Assembly (NCBI RefSeq): GCF_000520995.1
Contig: NZ_JACA01000027.1
Coordinates: 87,930 to 151,929, forward strand
Direction: 5' to 3'
Length of the DNA: 64,000 nt
Source: Aquimarina macrocephali JAMB N27
GTDB lineage: Bacteria; Bacteroidota; Bacteroidia; Flavobacteriales; Flavobacteriaceae
Notes under the pieces: model-generated
What the model was told of the DNA's origin: nothing
Database searches by the model: none
The model's input: only the letters and a program-made list of their open reading frames with translations
Translations under genes and position numbers: made by a program
Part shown: one piece after another, positions 1 to 8,168 of the stretch
Position numbering within the stretch: position 1 is the stretch's first letter
Layout: every line of letters starts with the position of its first letter

Positions 1-83
1 ACAGTAAGTATTAATTATATTATTGGGGAGTAATAATCCAACTTAAAGCTTAAAAATTTAATTACCCTCAATATTGACAAATA

Positions 84-117
84 AAAAAGCCCCGGTTGAT
101 GATTTCCGGGACTTTTT
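84..117 (-). terminator. Rho-independent terminator
   Basis: On the minus strand a GC-rich stem (CCCGG paired with CCGGG, 10-nt loop) is followed by a T-run. It lies about 25 nt past the stop of the small secreted protein gene at 143-475 and fits termination of that gene. Confidence 0.85.
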
Positions 118-142
118 ATGTATTCACATGTTTTATACAATC

Positions 143-475
143 TTATTCTTCTACGATACGCACAGGCATCTTGAATACTTTAGCTTCAGAACCATATTGT
201 GTTCCTACTTTTTTATAGTTTAAGCGACTCTTAATAAAACCATCTAAGTTTTCACTTTTAGAATCAACAGATAATACTACGATTTCACCTTTACTATTTA
301 AAGTAAATGTTACATAGGCTGTTAATTCTTTTTTAATTTTGAAAGATGGCTTCTTTAATAACGTACTAATTTCTTTATTAAGAGCGTTTTCTGTTTTTGT
401 TGGATTAGTACTTGCGCTTGCAACACTACTTACTGCAAAAGCAACTGCTAAAAGTAATACATTCAATTTTTTCAT
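143..475 (-). CDS. Small secreted protein, TonB-C-like fold
   Basis: A 110-residue protein of unknown function. It begins with a clear signal peptide (MKKLNVLLLAVAFAVSSVAS, cleavage after about residue 22), so it should act in the periplasm or outside. The mature part contains a segment of the form VTFTLNSKGEIVVLSV, which resembles the strand-turn-strand of TonB C-terminal-like domains (FxxNxxGxVxxxxV). That resemblance is my inference; no TonB membrane anchor or proline linker is present. It stands alone, with its own terminator directly downstream, and no partner gene is obvious. Confidence 0.75.
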   Translation of the reverse strand: MKKLNVLLLAVAFAVSSVASASTNPTKTENALNKEISTLLKKPSFKIKKELTAYVTFTLNSKGEIVVLSVDSKSENLDGFIKSRLNYKKVGTQYGSEAKVFKMPVRIVEE

Positions 476-625
476 GATCTATTCGTTTTTATTGATTTAT
501 ACTTATAAGACCACTGATTATCCAAATCTGTTACACTAAAAAGGAATATTTAACACAGATTAACAAACCGACTGAATGCAATTAACACAGAAAATCCCTA
601 AAAATGGCATCTCCCAGCCCTTATG

Positions 626-1132
626 TTAATTTCTTGTATACTGAGTAATTACATCTTTATATTCTGGAAATTGCTGAATTAAGTCCTTTTTATCTCCCAA
701 CTCAAAATCATCAAAATCAAAACCAGGTGATACTGTACATCCCACCAAAGAATAACTATCCTCTTTTTTTACACTAGAAGCAAACCAACAACCTGCCGGA
801 ACCGCCAACTGAGGTAGCTCTCCCTCATCCAGGTTTATACCTACAGAATATCGATGATATTTCCCTTCTAAATCGATCACATGCACAAACAAAGAAGACC
901 CTTCATAATAATGCCATATCTCATCCTGATTAATTTTATGAAATGCCGAAAAATTGTCTGAAGTAAGAAGAAAGTAAATCGCTGTACAATAATTGCGTTC
1001 TCCCTTAAATTCTTTACTTAAAATTTGTTGAGGAATAACACCTTCACTTCTATACGCTTCTTTATAAAACCCACCTTCGGGATGTGAATTCATATCTAGT
1101 TTTTGAACTATCTTTTCTATCCTTGTGTTCAT
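626..1132 (-). CDS. Cupin_5 (DUF985) family protein
   Basis: A 168-residue cytoplasmic protein of the DUF985/cupin_5 family, recognised from the N-terminal pattern LxMxxHPEGGFYKEAYRS, the central IYFLLTSDNFSAFHKI and EIWHYYEGS blocks, and the C-terminal GCTVSPGFDFDDFEL block. The family has a single-domain double-stranded beta-helix fold; its substrate is generally unknown. The length is normal. It lies downstream of sucC on the same strand, but the sucC terminator in between suggests separate transcription. Confidence 0.88.
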   Translation of the reverse strand: MNTRIEKIVQKLDMNSHPEGGFYKEAYRSEGVIPQQILSKEFKGERNYCTAIYFLLTSDNFSAFHKINQDEIWHYYEGSSLFVHVIDLEGKYHRYSVGINLDEGELPQLAVPAGCWFASSVKKEDSYSLVGCTVSPGFDFDDFELGDKKDLIQQFPEYKDVITQYTRN

Positions 1133-1156
1133 GGTATTTATATTTAGATGTTTTAT

Positions 1157-1191
1157 AAAAAAAAAGAAGCGATCATCAATAGATCGCTTCT
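1157..1191 (-). terminator. sucC terminator
   Basis: A perfect 10-bp stem (AGAAGCGATC with GATCGCTTCT, 7-nt loop), followed on the minus strand by a run of nine T. It sits about 30 nt after the sucC stop codon. Confidence 0.9.
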
Positions 1192-1220
1192 AATATATAC
1201 TAAAAATTTAATTAGTGTTA

Positions 1221-2414
1221 TTATGCTAATACTGCCTGCACTTTATCTGCAGCTTCCTGAAACTGTACTGCACTTTGTACATCTAGCCCACTACTGTCAA
1301 TTAATTCTTTCGCTATATCAGCATTAGTACCTTGCAAACGAACTATAATTGGCACATTAATCGCGTCACCCATATTTTTATAAGCATCTACAACTCCTTG
1401 TGCTACTCGATCACAACGAACGATACCTCCAAAAATATTGATTAAAATTGCTTTTACATTTGGATCTTTAAGAATTATCCTAAATGCTGTCTCTACACGT
1501 TTTGCATCTGCGGTACCTCCTACATCAAGGAAATTTGCCGGCTCGCCTCCTGCTTGTTTAATTAAATCCATTGTCGCCATTGCAAGACCAGCACCATTTA
1601 CCATACATCCTACATTTCCATCAAGATCCACATAATTAAGTCCTACTTCTTTTGCTTCAACTTCGATTGGATTTTCCTCTCTAATATCACGCATATCTAC
1701 ATAATTCTTATGGCGATATAACGCATTATCATCCAAAGTCACTTTGGCATCTACTGCCATAATTTTATCATCACTTGTCTTAAGAACAGGGTTTATCTCG
1801 AATAAAGATGCATCTGATTTAACATAAGCTGTATATAACGCCATTACAAATTTGGTCATTTCTTTAAAAGCAGTTCCGCTTAATCCCAAATTAAAAGCAA
1901 CACGTCTTGCTTGAAAAGGGAGTAATCCAACAGATGGATCGACTTCTTCTGTAAAAATTAGATGAGGAGTTTCTTCTGCTACAGTTTCGATATCCATACC
2001 TCCTTCTGTAGAGTACATAATCATATTACGTCCAGAAGTACGATTTAGCAATACCGACATATAAAATTCATTCGGCTCACTATCTCCAGGATAATACACA
2101 TCTTCTGCAACTAATACCTGGTGAACTTTCTTACCTTCTGCAGAAGTTTGAGGAGTAATCAAATTCATTCCTATGATCTGTTCTGCTATCTCTTCTACTT
2201 CCTTAAGGTTTTTAGCAAGCTTCACTCCACCGCCTTTTCCTCGTCCACCAGCGTGAACTTGCGCCTTAATTACATGCCATCCTGTTCCGGTTTCTGCAGT
2301 AAGTTGTTTTGCCGCAGCTACAGCTTCATTTGCATTTTGTGCTACAATACCGCGCTGTATACGCACGCCAAAGCTATTTAATATCTCTTTACCCTGATAC
2401 TCGTGTAAGTTCAT
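1221..2414 (-). CDS. sucC: Succinyl-CoA synthetase subunit beta (ADP-forming)
   Basis: Beta subunit of succinate-CoA ligase in the TCA cycle; with SucD it forms succinate, CoA and ATP from succinyl-CoA, ADP and phosphate. The 397 residues match the usual bacterial length. An N-terminal ATP-grasp domain begins [16 protein letters not shown] and has a glycine-rich segment [12 protein letters not shown] near residue 57. The C-terminal CoA-ligase domain carries [10 protein letters not shown] and the [10 protein letters not shown] block close to residue 325. The partner sucD is not adjacent, which is common in this phylum. A promoter of the flavobacterial type lies just upstream and a strong terminator just downstream, so it is probably a single-gene unit. 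Confidence 0.97.
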   Translation of the reverse strand: MNLHEYQGKEILNSFGVRIQRGIVAQNANEAVAAAKQLTAETGTGWHVIKAQVHAGGRGKGGGVKLAKNLKEVEEIAEQIIGMNLITPQTSAEGKKVHQVLVAEDVYYPGDSEPNEFYMSVLLNRTSGRNMIMYSTEGGMDIETVAEETPHLIFTEEVDPSVGLLPFQARRVAFNLGLSGTAFKEMTKFVMALYTAYVKSDASLFEINPVLKTSDDKIMAVDAKVTLDDNALYRHKNYVDMRDIREENPIEVEAKEVGLNYVDLDGNVGCMVNGAGLAMATMDLIKQAGGEPANFLDVGGTADAKRVETAFRIILKDPNVKAILINIFGGIVRCDRVAQGVVDAYKNMGDAINVPIIVRLQGTNADIAKELIDSSGLDVQSAVQFQEAADKVQAVLA

Positions 2415-2445
2415 ACTATTATTTTTTTGCCTTTTTTAGGAGTTC

Positions 2446-2477
2446 CAAAAATAGGAAAAGTGAAGTTATTGTGCCAA
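2446..2477 (-). promoter_or_regulatory. Flavobacterial-type promoter of sucC
   Basis: Read on the minus strand this gives TTG, a 21-nt spacer, then TATTTTTG, a full match to the Bacteroidota -7 consensus TAnnTTTG. Transcription would start about 25 nt before the sucC ATG. Assignment rests on motif match only. Confidence 0.65.
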
Positions 2478-2567
2478 TCTTTTTATAGTAAAAAAAACCA
2501 GTCTTTTTTAATTCTATAAACAATCAAAAAATCACGTTAATACAGGTAAAGATTGCCTCTTAACTCA

Positions 2568-3203
2568 TTACAATTTAAAATCCTCAAAATCCAAAGGGTC
2601 AAAGTTTTTAAAATGCCCATTCATTTTGATCGCCTTTTTAGCATTATTCATCTCTCTCACTACAGGAATTGTCTTTTTTAGATGACTAATCAGATACTTT
2701 AATCTTTCAACCTCATTACGAAGTTTCAACAAATGATATTCCTGACGTAAAGCCAATCCTATTTTATGCGCTACCTGATAACTAACAAAAGGAATATCAA
2801 ATACAGGAGGATTATCTATTGTTAATTCTACATACAGAATAGCAATATTTTTGAGTAACTCTTCTTGCAATTCTTCTTCACTACTATCATCATCCTTAAG
2901 AAACTCTACCTCTCCTCCGGCGTATAGTTTGCCAGGAAATTGCTGATAAAAGTTTTTGATTCTAAAAATTCTTGTTCCCTGACATATAATATCACTCTCT
3001 CCTCCCGGGTATTTTTGAGCTACCTTTTGAAGCTTTACTTCGGTACCATACTCTAATTTTTCGTCAATATAGGTAGGCACCCCAAACAAAACCCCTTCTT
3101 CTTCACAGTCATTAATCAATTGTTGGTACCTTTTTTCAAAAATATGCAAAGGCAATCGCTCTTCGGGATAAACAACGGTTTGTAATGGAAAAAGAGGTAG
3201 CAT
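2568..3203 (-). CDS. LON substrate-binding (N-terminal) domain protein
   Basis: A 211-residue stand-alone protein with the Lon protease N-terminal substrate-binding fold and neither ATPase nor protease domain. The start MLPLFPLQTVVYPEERLPLH with the following FEKRYQQLI is the family signature. An upstream in-frame GTG would add ten residues, but the family begins at MLPLFPLQ, so the ATG at 3203 is preferred. The C-terminal third is charged and probably helical (LRNEVERLKYLISHL), as in other flavobacterial members. Function is unproven; substrate recognition for proteolysis is an inference from the domain. It is divergent from lysA, with 153 bp between them. Confidence 0.88.
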   Translation of the reverse strand: MLPLFPLQTVVYPEERLPLHIFEKRYQQLINDCEEEGVLFGVPTYIDEKLEYGTEVKLQKVAQKYPGGESDIICQGTRIFRIKNFYQQFPGKLYAGGEVEFLKDDDSSEEELQEELLKNIAILYVELTIDNPPVFDIPFVSYQVAHKIGLALRQEYHLLKLRNEVERLKYLISHLKKTIPVVREMNNAKKAIKMNGHFKNFDPLDFEDFKL

Positions 3204-3341
3204 GATTTTTTTATTAAATGTACTAATTAACACTGTTTATATCCCTTAAACACAAGTTAAAAATCTTAATTTTTCTTATGCATTAGATTTTTTCTTTTTA
3301 AGACGTAGATATCTCTAATTTTATTGATAATTTCGTAGGCT

Positions 3342-3349
3342 TAAATTTG
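3342..3349 (+). promoter_or_regulatory. Candidate -7 element of lysA
   Basis: TAAATTTG is a full match to TAnnTTTG and ends only 7 nt before the lysA ATG. The nearest TTG (3324-3326) is 15 nt upstream, a little close for a -33 box. If real, transcription would begin within a few bases of the start codon. Confidence 0.5.
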
Positions 3350-3356
3350 TGACACA

Positions 3357-4586
3357 ATGGAAAATGAAAATTTATTAGCAATTGCAAATGAGTTTGGGAG
3401 TCCGGTTTATGTATATGACTCCTCAAAAATTATCTCACAGTACGACCGTCTTTCTGACGCTTTTAAAAAAGTCAAACGGTTAAAACTTAATTATGCAGTC
3501 AAGGCACTGTCTAATATTGCTGTTTTAAAGTTGATGAATTCATTAGGAGCTGGGCTAGATACTGTTTCTGCTCAAGAAGTAGAATTAGGATTAAAGGCGG
3601 GTGTCAAACCAAGTAATATTGTTTTTACTCCTAACGGAGTTTCTCTTGAAGAAATTGAGGAAGTTTCTGCCTTAGGTGTACAAATAAATATTGACAACCT
3701 TTCTATTCTGGAGCAATTTGGCACAAAACACCCTAATGTTCCAGTATGCATCCGTATGAATCCGCATGTAATGGCAGGAGGTAACAGCAAAATATCGGTA
3801 GGACATATTGATAGTAAATTTGGAATATCAATTCATCAAATTCCACATATCCTTAGGATTGTAGAAAACACAGGAATGCGTATTAATGGAATACACATGC
3901 ATACAGGTAGTGATATTCTGGATATTGAAGTGTTTCTACGTGCTTGTGAAATACTTTTTGAAACTGCAATGAATTTCAAAAATCTTGATTTTATTGATTT
4001 TGGTAGTGGGTTTAAAGTACCTTACAAACTGGGGGATATTGAAACTAACATTGAGGAGTTTGGCAGTAAAATGACTAAACGTTTTAATACTTTTTGCAAA
4101 GAATACGGTAAAGAGCTAACTCTAGGTTTTGAACCTGGTAAATTTCTCGTAAGTGAATCAGGATACTTTTTAGCCAAAGTAAATGTAATCAAACAGACTA
4201 CATCTACTGTTTTTGCTGGAATTGATAGTGGTTTTAATCACTTCATTCGACCTATGTTCTACAATTCACATCATGAGATTATTAATATTTCTAATCCAAA
4301 AGGAAAAGAACGGTTTTACTCGGTAGTTGGATATATTTGCGAAACAGATACTTTTGCCACAAACAGAAGGATTTCTGAAATTAACGAAGGAGATACTATT
4401 GCTTTTAAAAACGCAGGTGCTTACTGTTTTTCTATGTCTAGCAATTACAATTCTCGTTATCGCCCCGCAGAAGTATTATGGCATGAAGGGAAAGCTCATT
4501 TGATTCGTAAGCGTGAAACATTTGAAGATCTTACGAAAAACCAGGTGGACGTAGATATCTTTTCTAAAGTTGCTGAAACGACATAA
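3357..4586 (+). CDS. lysA: Diaminopimelate decarboxylase
   Basis: A PLP-dependent fold-type III decarboxylase that converts meso-diaminopimelate to L-lysine and CO2, the last step of lysine synthesis. The 409 residues have the alanine-racemase-like barrel first, with PLP lysine K49 in LNYAVKALSN and the HMHTGSDI block near residue 180, then the C-terminal sheet domain with AGAYCFSMSSNYNSR. That last block supplies the Cys/Tyr side of the active site. Assignment to LysA rather than another group IV decarboxylase rests on these motifs and length; I am fairly sure. It stands alone and is closed by a strong terminator. Confidence 0.94.
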   Translation: MENENLLAIANEFGSPVYVYDSSKIISQYDRLSDAFKKVKRLKLNYAVKALSNIAVLKLMNSLGAGLDTVSAQEVELGLKAGVKPSNIVFTPNGVSLEEIEEVSALGVQINIDNLSILEQFGTKHPNVPVCIRMNPHVMAGGNSKISVGHIDSKFGISIHQIPHILRIVENTGMRINGIHMHTGSDILDIEVFLRACEILFETAMNFKNLDFIDFGSGFKVPYKLGDIETNIEEFGSKMTKRFNTFCKEYGKELTLGFEPGKFLVSESGYFLAKVNVIKQTTSTVFAGIDSGFNHFIRPMFYNSHHEIINISNPKGKERFYSVVGYICETDTFATNRRISEINEGDTIAFKNAGAYCFSMSSNYNSRYRPAEVLWHEGKAHLIRKRETFEDLTKNQVDVDIFSKVAETT

Positions 4587-4608
4587 TATAACACTTATAT
4601 ATATTTAT

Positions 4609-4642
4609 AAAGCGTCAGATAAAAAATCTGACGCTTTTTTTT
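4609..4642 (+). terminator. lysA terminator (possibly bidirectional)
   Basis: A perfect 10-bp stem (AGCGTCAGAT with ATCTGACGCT, 5-nt A loop) followed by eight T. It sits between convergent lysA and the amidohydrolase gene; the A-run on the left side could serve the minus strand as well. Confidence 0.92.
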
Positions 4643-4665
4643 GCATTGTAAATATTGTCAAAAGT

Positions 4666-6231
4666 TTATTCTTTTATCCCAGGTTGTAAAATAGTAAACT
4701 TTTCTTTTTCTTTTGCTTCATCCACCATTCTTTTCACATCAGCAAGAAGTGCTTTTGCATCATAAATCACTCCATCTTTAATGGTATAACTAACTCCTCC
4801 TGCCCGAATAACTTTGTTGTCATCTGTTAATCGAATGGCTCCTGTTCCATAAAGGACTTTAAAGTTTTGAAGTGGATTTTCTTCTACCACCACAAAATCT
4901 GCAAGTTTACCTACTTCGACAGAACCAATTTTGTCTGACACTCCTAAAGCTTCTGCTCCACTTAATGTAGCTGCTCTAATTATTTCGAGAGGATGAAAAC
5001 CAGCTTCTCGAAACAATTCTAATTCTCGTATGTACGCAAACCCATATAGTTGAAATATAAATCCAGAATCTGATCCTACAGTAACACGCCCTCCTCTATT
5101 TTTATACTCATTAATAAAGGTCATCCACAGGCGGTAATTTTCTCTCCAAACCACTTCTTGTTCTGTTCCCCAATCATGCCAATACGAGCCATGTGAGATC
5201 TTACTGGGTTGATAAAATCTCCATAATGAAGGTAATGTATAAGTCTCATGCCATTCTGCTCTACGGGCTCTTTGCAAATCTCTACTCGCTTCATAAATAT
5301 TAAACGTTGGATCCAGTGTAAAATCAAGCTCTATTAACTCATTCATTACCTTATTCCAATGATCTGAATAGGGTTTTGCTGCTTGTTTCCATAATTTACC
5401 TGCTTCCTCAAATCGATGTTGCTCATTTTGATAATTATAATCCAAAGGGTAATGCTGAACGGTTTTATCTTCAAACAACGCTTCTGGTAATCCATACCAA
5501 TGCTCCATAGAAGTAAGTCCTGCTTTTGCAGAATTTAAGACATTCCATCGAGCCACATCGGTTTGAGAATGATGACAAGCAGAACGCAGTCCTAGTTTTT
5601 TGTTTTCATCTAATGCTGCGGTCATAATTTCTGGAGCTGCTCCAAAGAATTTTATCCCATCTGCTCCTTTCTTGGCATTTTCCTGAACCCATTTTCTTGC
5701 CATCTCAGGAGTGCTTATTGGTGATGCACTACCTTGTCCAAATCCTGTATATGCAAAAATACGAGGGGCAATAATTTCATTTTTATCACTTGCTTTTTTT
5801 AATTTCATTGTCCAATCTACACCTCTTCCACTAGGTTCTCTAACCGTGGTTACACCATGTGCCATCCACAATTTAAAGACATAATCAGCATCTGCTCCTT
5901 GTGCTACTCCGCCAATATGTCCATGCATGTCTACAAAGCCAGGCAACACATACATCCCCTCTGCATTAAGCTCCTTACCTCCTGGTTTTAATACTGGACG
6001 TTTTGTAGCATTGATAGGCATACCCGGATATCCAACAACAACAATGTTTTTAATTATATTTTTTTCTATAACAATATCGACTGGCCCTCTTGGAGGGGCA
6101 CCATTACCATTAATTAGTGTTACCCCTCTAATGATTAGTTGAGAGAAAGGTCCTTCTTTAAGTTCTTGTGCATTGGATTGTGATATAAAAAATACAGCAA
6201 GGAGAAGGAGTACGTGTTTTGTGATTTTCAT
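4666..6231 (-). CDS. Secreted metal-dependent amidohydrolase
   Basis: Amidohydrolase-superfamily enzyme (imidazolonepropionase/prolidase-like branch) with a signal peptide, MKITKHVLLLLAVFFISQSN. The ATG at 6231 is chosen because it gives this signal sequence; an upstream in-frame start adds 23 unlikely residues. Metal ligands H103 and H105 lie in LPGFVDMHGHIGG. An HH pair sits in SACHHSQTD, and the late aspartate is in VTVGSDSGF. The C-terminal composite-sheet segment (GKLADFVVVEENPL) is typical. Length, about 521 residues, is longer than hydantoinase-like relatives because of a large central insert around residues 230-370. Substrate unknown; a secreted peptidase or lactamase-type hydrolase is possible. 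Confidence 0.88.
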   Translation of the reverse strand: MKITKHVLLLLAVFFISQSNAQELKEGPFSQLIIRGVTLINGNGAPPRGPVDIVIEKNIIKNIVVVGYPGMPINATKRPVLKPGGKELNAEGMYVLPGFVDMHGHIGGVAQGADADYVFKLWMAHGVTTVREPSGRGVDWTMKLKKASDKNEIIAPRIFAYTGFGQGSASPISTPEMARKWVQENAKKGADGIKFFGAAPEIMTAALDENKKLGLRSACHHSQTDVARWNVLNSAKAGLTSMEHWYGLPEALFEDKTVQHYPLDYNYQNEQHRFEEAGKLWKQAAKPYSDHWNKVMNELIELDFTLDPTFNIYEASRDLQRARRAEWHETYTLPSLWRFYQPSKISHGSYWHDWGTEQEVVWRENYRLWMTFINEYKNRGGRVTVGSDSGFIFQLYGFAYIRELELFREAGFHPLEIIRAATLSGAEALGVSDKIGSVEVGKLADFVVVEENPLQNFKVLYGTGAIRLTDDNKVIRAGGVSYTIKDGVIYDAKALLADVKRMVDEAKEKEKFTILQPGIKE

Positions 6232-6444
6232 TGTAAAAGATTTGTATAAAACAAGAAAAAAAGAGCGCCTTTCTTTACAAATTAGAAAATACGCTATCAA
6301 TAATTGTGATTAAACTTACTCAATTCAAAATAAAACTGAATAATCTCTATGAAGAATTTAACACCTCTATGTCTCTTTATTAAAGCGAAATACAACAATT
6401 ATAATATTCATTATCTTTAATACACCACTAAAATCATTTTAATC

Positions 6445-6957
6445 ATGGAAAAGTTACAATGGAATTCGTTTACCAAAAAAATTTATATCCATAAATCTAT
6501 TGAAGAACTATATGATTTATGGGCCACTCCAAAAGGCATCACTTCCTGGTTTTTGAAACAAGCTGAATACAGCACCATTGATGGACAAATCAGAGAGCCA
6601 TCGGAGCATATTCAAAAAGGGGACACGTACACCTGGCAATGGCATAATTGGGACGAAAAAGAAAAAGGAGAAGTACTAGAAGCTAATGGAGATAATTATA
6701 TAGAAATTAGCTTTAGCAATTCAAAAGTCTCTGTAAAGCTAGAAAAGAAAAATAATGTGACTATGGTGATTTTATCACAATTTGATATACCTGTAGACGA
6801 CAAAAGCAAATTACAAATACATTATGGATGCAGTAATGGCTGGACATTTTGGCTTGCCAATCTAAAAGCTTTTGTGGAGCATGGTATTTTACTAAATGAA
6901 ACTGAAATAAATCTGCAGGAGAATGAGCTTTCTGGATATGAGTTTGTAAATATGTGA
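6445..6957 (+). CDS. SRPBCC (AHSA1-like) domain protein
   Basis: A single START/Bet v 1-type domain of 170 residues. The pattern KKIYIHKSIEELYDLWATP then ITSWFLKQAEY, and the closing CSNGWTFWLANLKAFVEHG, are hallmarks of the AHSA1/SRPBCC group of small-molecule-binding or stress proteins. No signal peptide, so cytoplasmic. The ligand is unknown. The stop codon abuts that of the next gene, which lies tail to tail on the other strand with no bases between. Confidence 0.88.
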   Translation: MEKLQWNSFTKKIYIHKSIEELYDLWATPKGITSWFLKQAEYSTIDGQIREPSEHIQKGDTYTWQWHNWDEKEKGEVLEANGDNYIEISFSNSKVSVKLEKKNNVTMVILSQFDIPVDDKSKLQIHYGCSNGWTFWLANLKAFVEHGILLNETEINLQENELSGYEFVNM

Positions 6958-7182
6958 TTACAAATTTTTAATATTTCTAATTAAATACTCTAATCCGTTA
7001 AGCTTTAATTCGTATACTGTTTGCAATTGTTGTCCCAGTAATCCTTTAGGAAAACCTTTGTTGTGATACCATACAACATAATACTCTGGAAGATCAATAA
7101 GGTATCTGTCTTTATACTTGCCGAATGGCATTTTGGTATGTGCTAATTTGATTAAAAAATCCTTTTGGAGTTGGATTTCCAT
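6958..7182 (-). CDS. DUF3820 family small protein
   Basis: A 74-residue single-domain protein. The core KMPFGKYKDRYLIDLPEYY and WYHNKGFPKGLLGQQL match the DUF3820 pattern (MPFGKYKGxxLxDLPxxYLxW) as I know it. Homologues are annotated only vaguely. The same small domain seems to be fused to the C-terminus of the DnaQ-like exonuclease at 43745-44524 (SFGKHKGKLVEQ... GYFGWIQNADFP), which hints at a nucleic-acid role; that is inference. The stop codon abuts the convergent SRPBCC gene. Confidence 0.85.
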   Translation of the reverse strand: MEIQLQKDFLIKLAHTKMPFGKYKDRYLIDLPEYYVVWYHNKGFPKGLLGQQLQTVYELKLNGLEYLIRNIKNL

Positions 7183-7202
7183 GAAGTTGGTTATAAGAAC
7201 AA

Positions 7203-7739
7203 TTATTCAGTGAAATCTCGGTAATACCACATTAATGTCTCTACCTTTCTTTCCCATTTTTTTTGAGCCTCTTTATTTCTAGAATGATCCGTTTCTTCAT
7301 CATATCTCTCTTGCATATTTATTCTCATCCTCTCCACCAGCTTATACATTTTATTAAGGTCTCTTCTTATGTTTTTACCCGCACTATATTCTTTAAGTCT
7401 CTTTCTCATTATTCGGGCATGTAATTCTGAAATATCAAAGTGCAATTGCTCATGAGAAAGAAGAGCTAACGACATCTGCCCTCTCTTAACCCAAGATAAA
7501 GATGGATAACAAAAGCTATCTACCTGATAATTTAATTCAATTTCTCCTTTATCTTTACCATAAGACCATTGATAGGTTATTCCCGTATTTACACTAGCGT
7601 CATAATTACTATTCAAATTAGGCTTTCCTCTAAAATCTGACCAGTCTAATTCGCTTCTTTCTGCGTACGAGAATTTCCCAACATAACCATTATTACTGGT
7701 AAAAAATAAAATTAAAATAATAGTAAAGCACTTACTCAT
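7203..7739 (-). CDS. DUF922-type secreted putative Zn protease
   Basis: About 178 residues with an N-terminal signal or anchor segment (MSKCFTIILILFFTS). An upstream TTG would add four residues, but the ATG at 7739 is preferred. The motif LLSHEQLHFDISELHAR holds an HExxH zinc site (H96, E97, H100) and a further histidine (H107), as in the DUF922 family of predicted zinc-dependent proteases. The N-terminal segment LDWSDFRGKPN is also characteristic. The C-terminal half is highly charged and probably helical. Substrate and partner are unknown. Confidence 0.82.
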   Translation of the reverse strand: MSKCFTIILILFFTSNNGYVGKFSYAERSELDWSDFRGKPNLNSNYDASVNTGITYQWSYGKDKGEIELNYQVDSFCYPSLSWVKRGQMSLALLSHEQLHFDISELHARIMRKRLKEYSAGKNIRRDLNKMYKLVERMRINMQERYDEETDHSRNKEAQKKWERKVETLMWYYRDFTE

Positions 7740-8168
7740 AATTGCAAACAATTATGCCCAGATAAAAGTTATATTTTCATCTATTTCAGAGACGCCAGGG
7801 GAACACAATATGGGGCAAATATTGTTTGCTCTCTGTAAAATAGCATTATTTTTTAGTTCTAAATATACACGTATTTTTAAAAAATACATAATTTCTAGAA
7901 TCTAATTTCGATTTATTTTTCCTTTGTTTTCCTTAATATTCCAATCTAATCAATTATAATGCCAAGAAATCTTCATTTCACAAAACAATAATAACAAAAA
8001 AGATAACAGATACAGTATCAAAGATATATAAAAAATCCTCTTTTTATATATCAAAATGTATTTTTAATTTAATATTAAAAATATTCCCCAAATAATACTA
8101 GTATACTTTATTTTTCTTTAAAAACTAATTTTTCAGATTGAGTCTCAAGATTCCAAAACTAACAAAAA
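7740..8168. other. 429-bp AT-rich spacer with nested hairpin
   Basis: No coding sequence seen. At 7787-7835 there is a nested inverted repeat: outer arms CAGAGA/TCTCTG, inner arms ACAATAT/ATATTGT around the loop GGGGCAA. It lies about 50 nt before the DUF922 gene start and stands out by its G-rich loop in otherwise AT-rich DNA. The rest of the spacer, up to the stop of the LysM gene, shows nothing I can name. Confidence 0.5.

Noticed and set aside
1..142. Possible gene end at the left edge
   Set aside because: No open frame with coding character; only the terminator of the 143-475 gene is supported.
6232..6300. N-terminal extension of the amidohydrolase
   Set aside because: It would bury the signal peptide; the ATG at 6231 gives a normal one.
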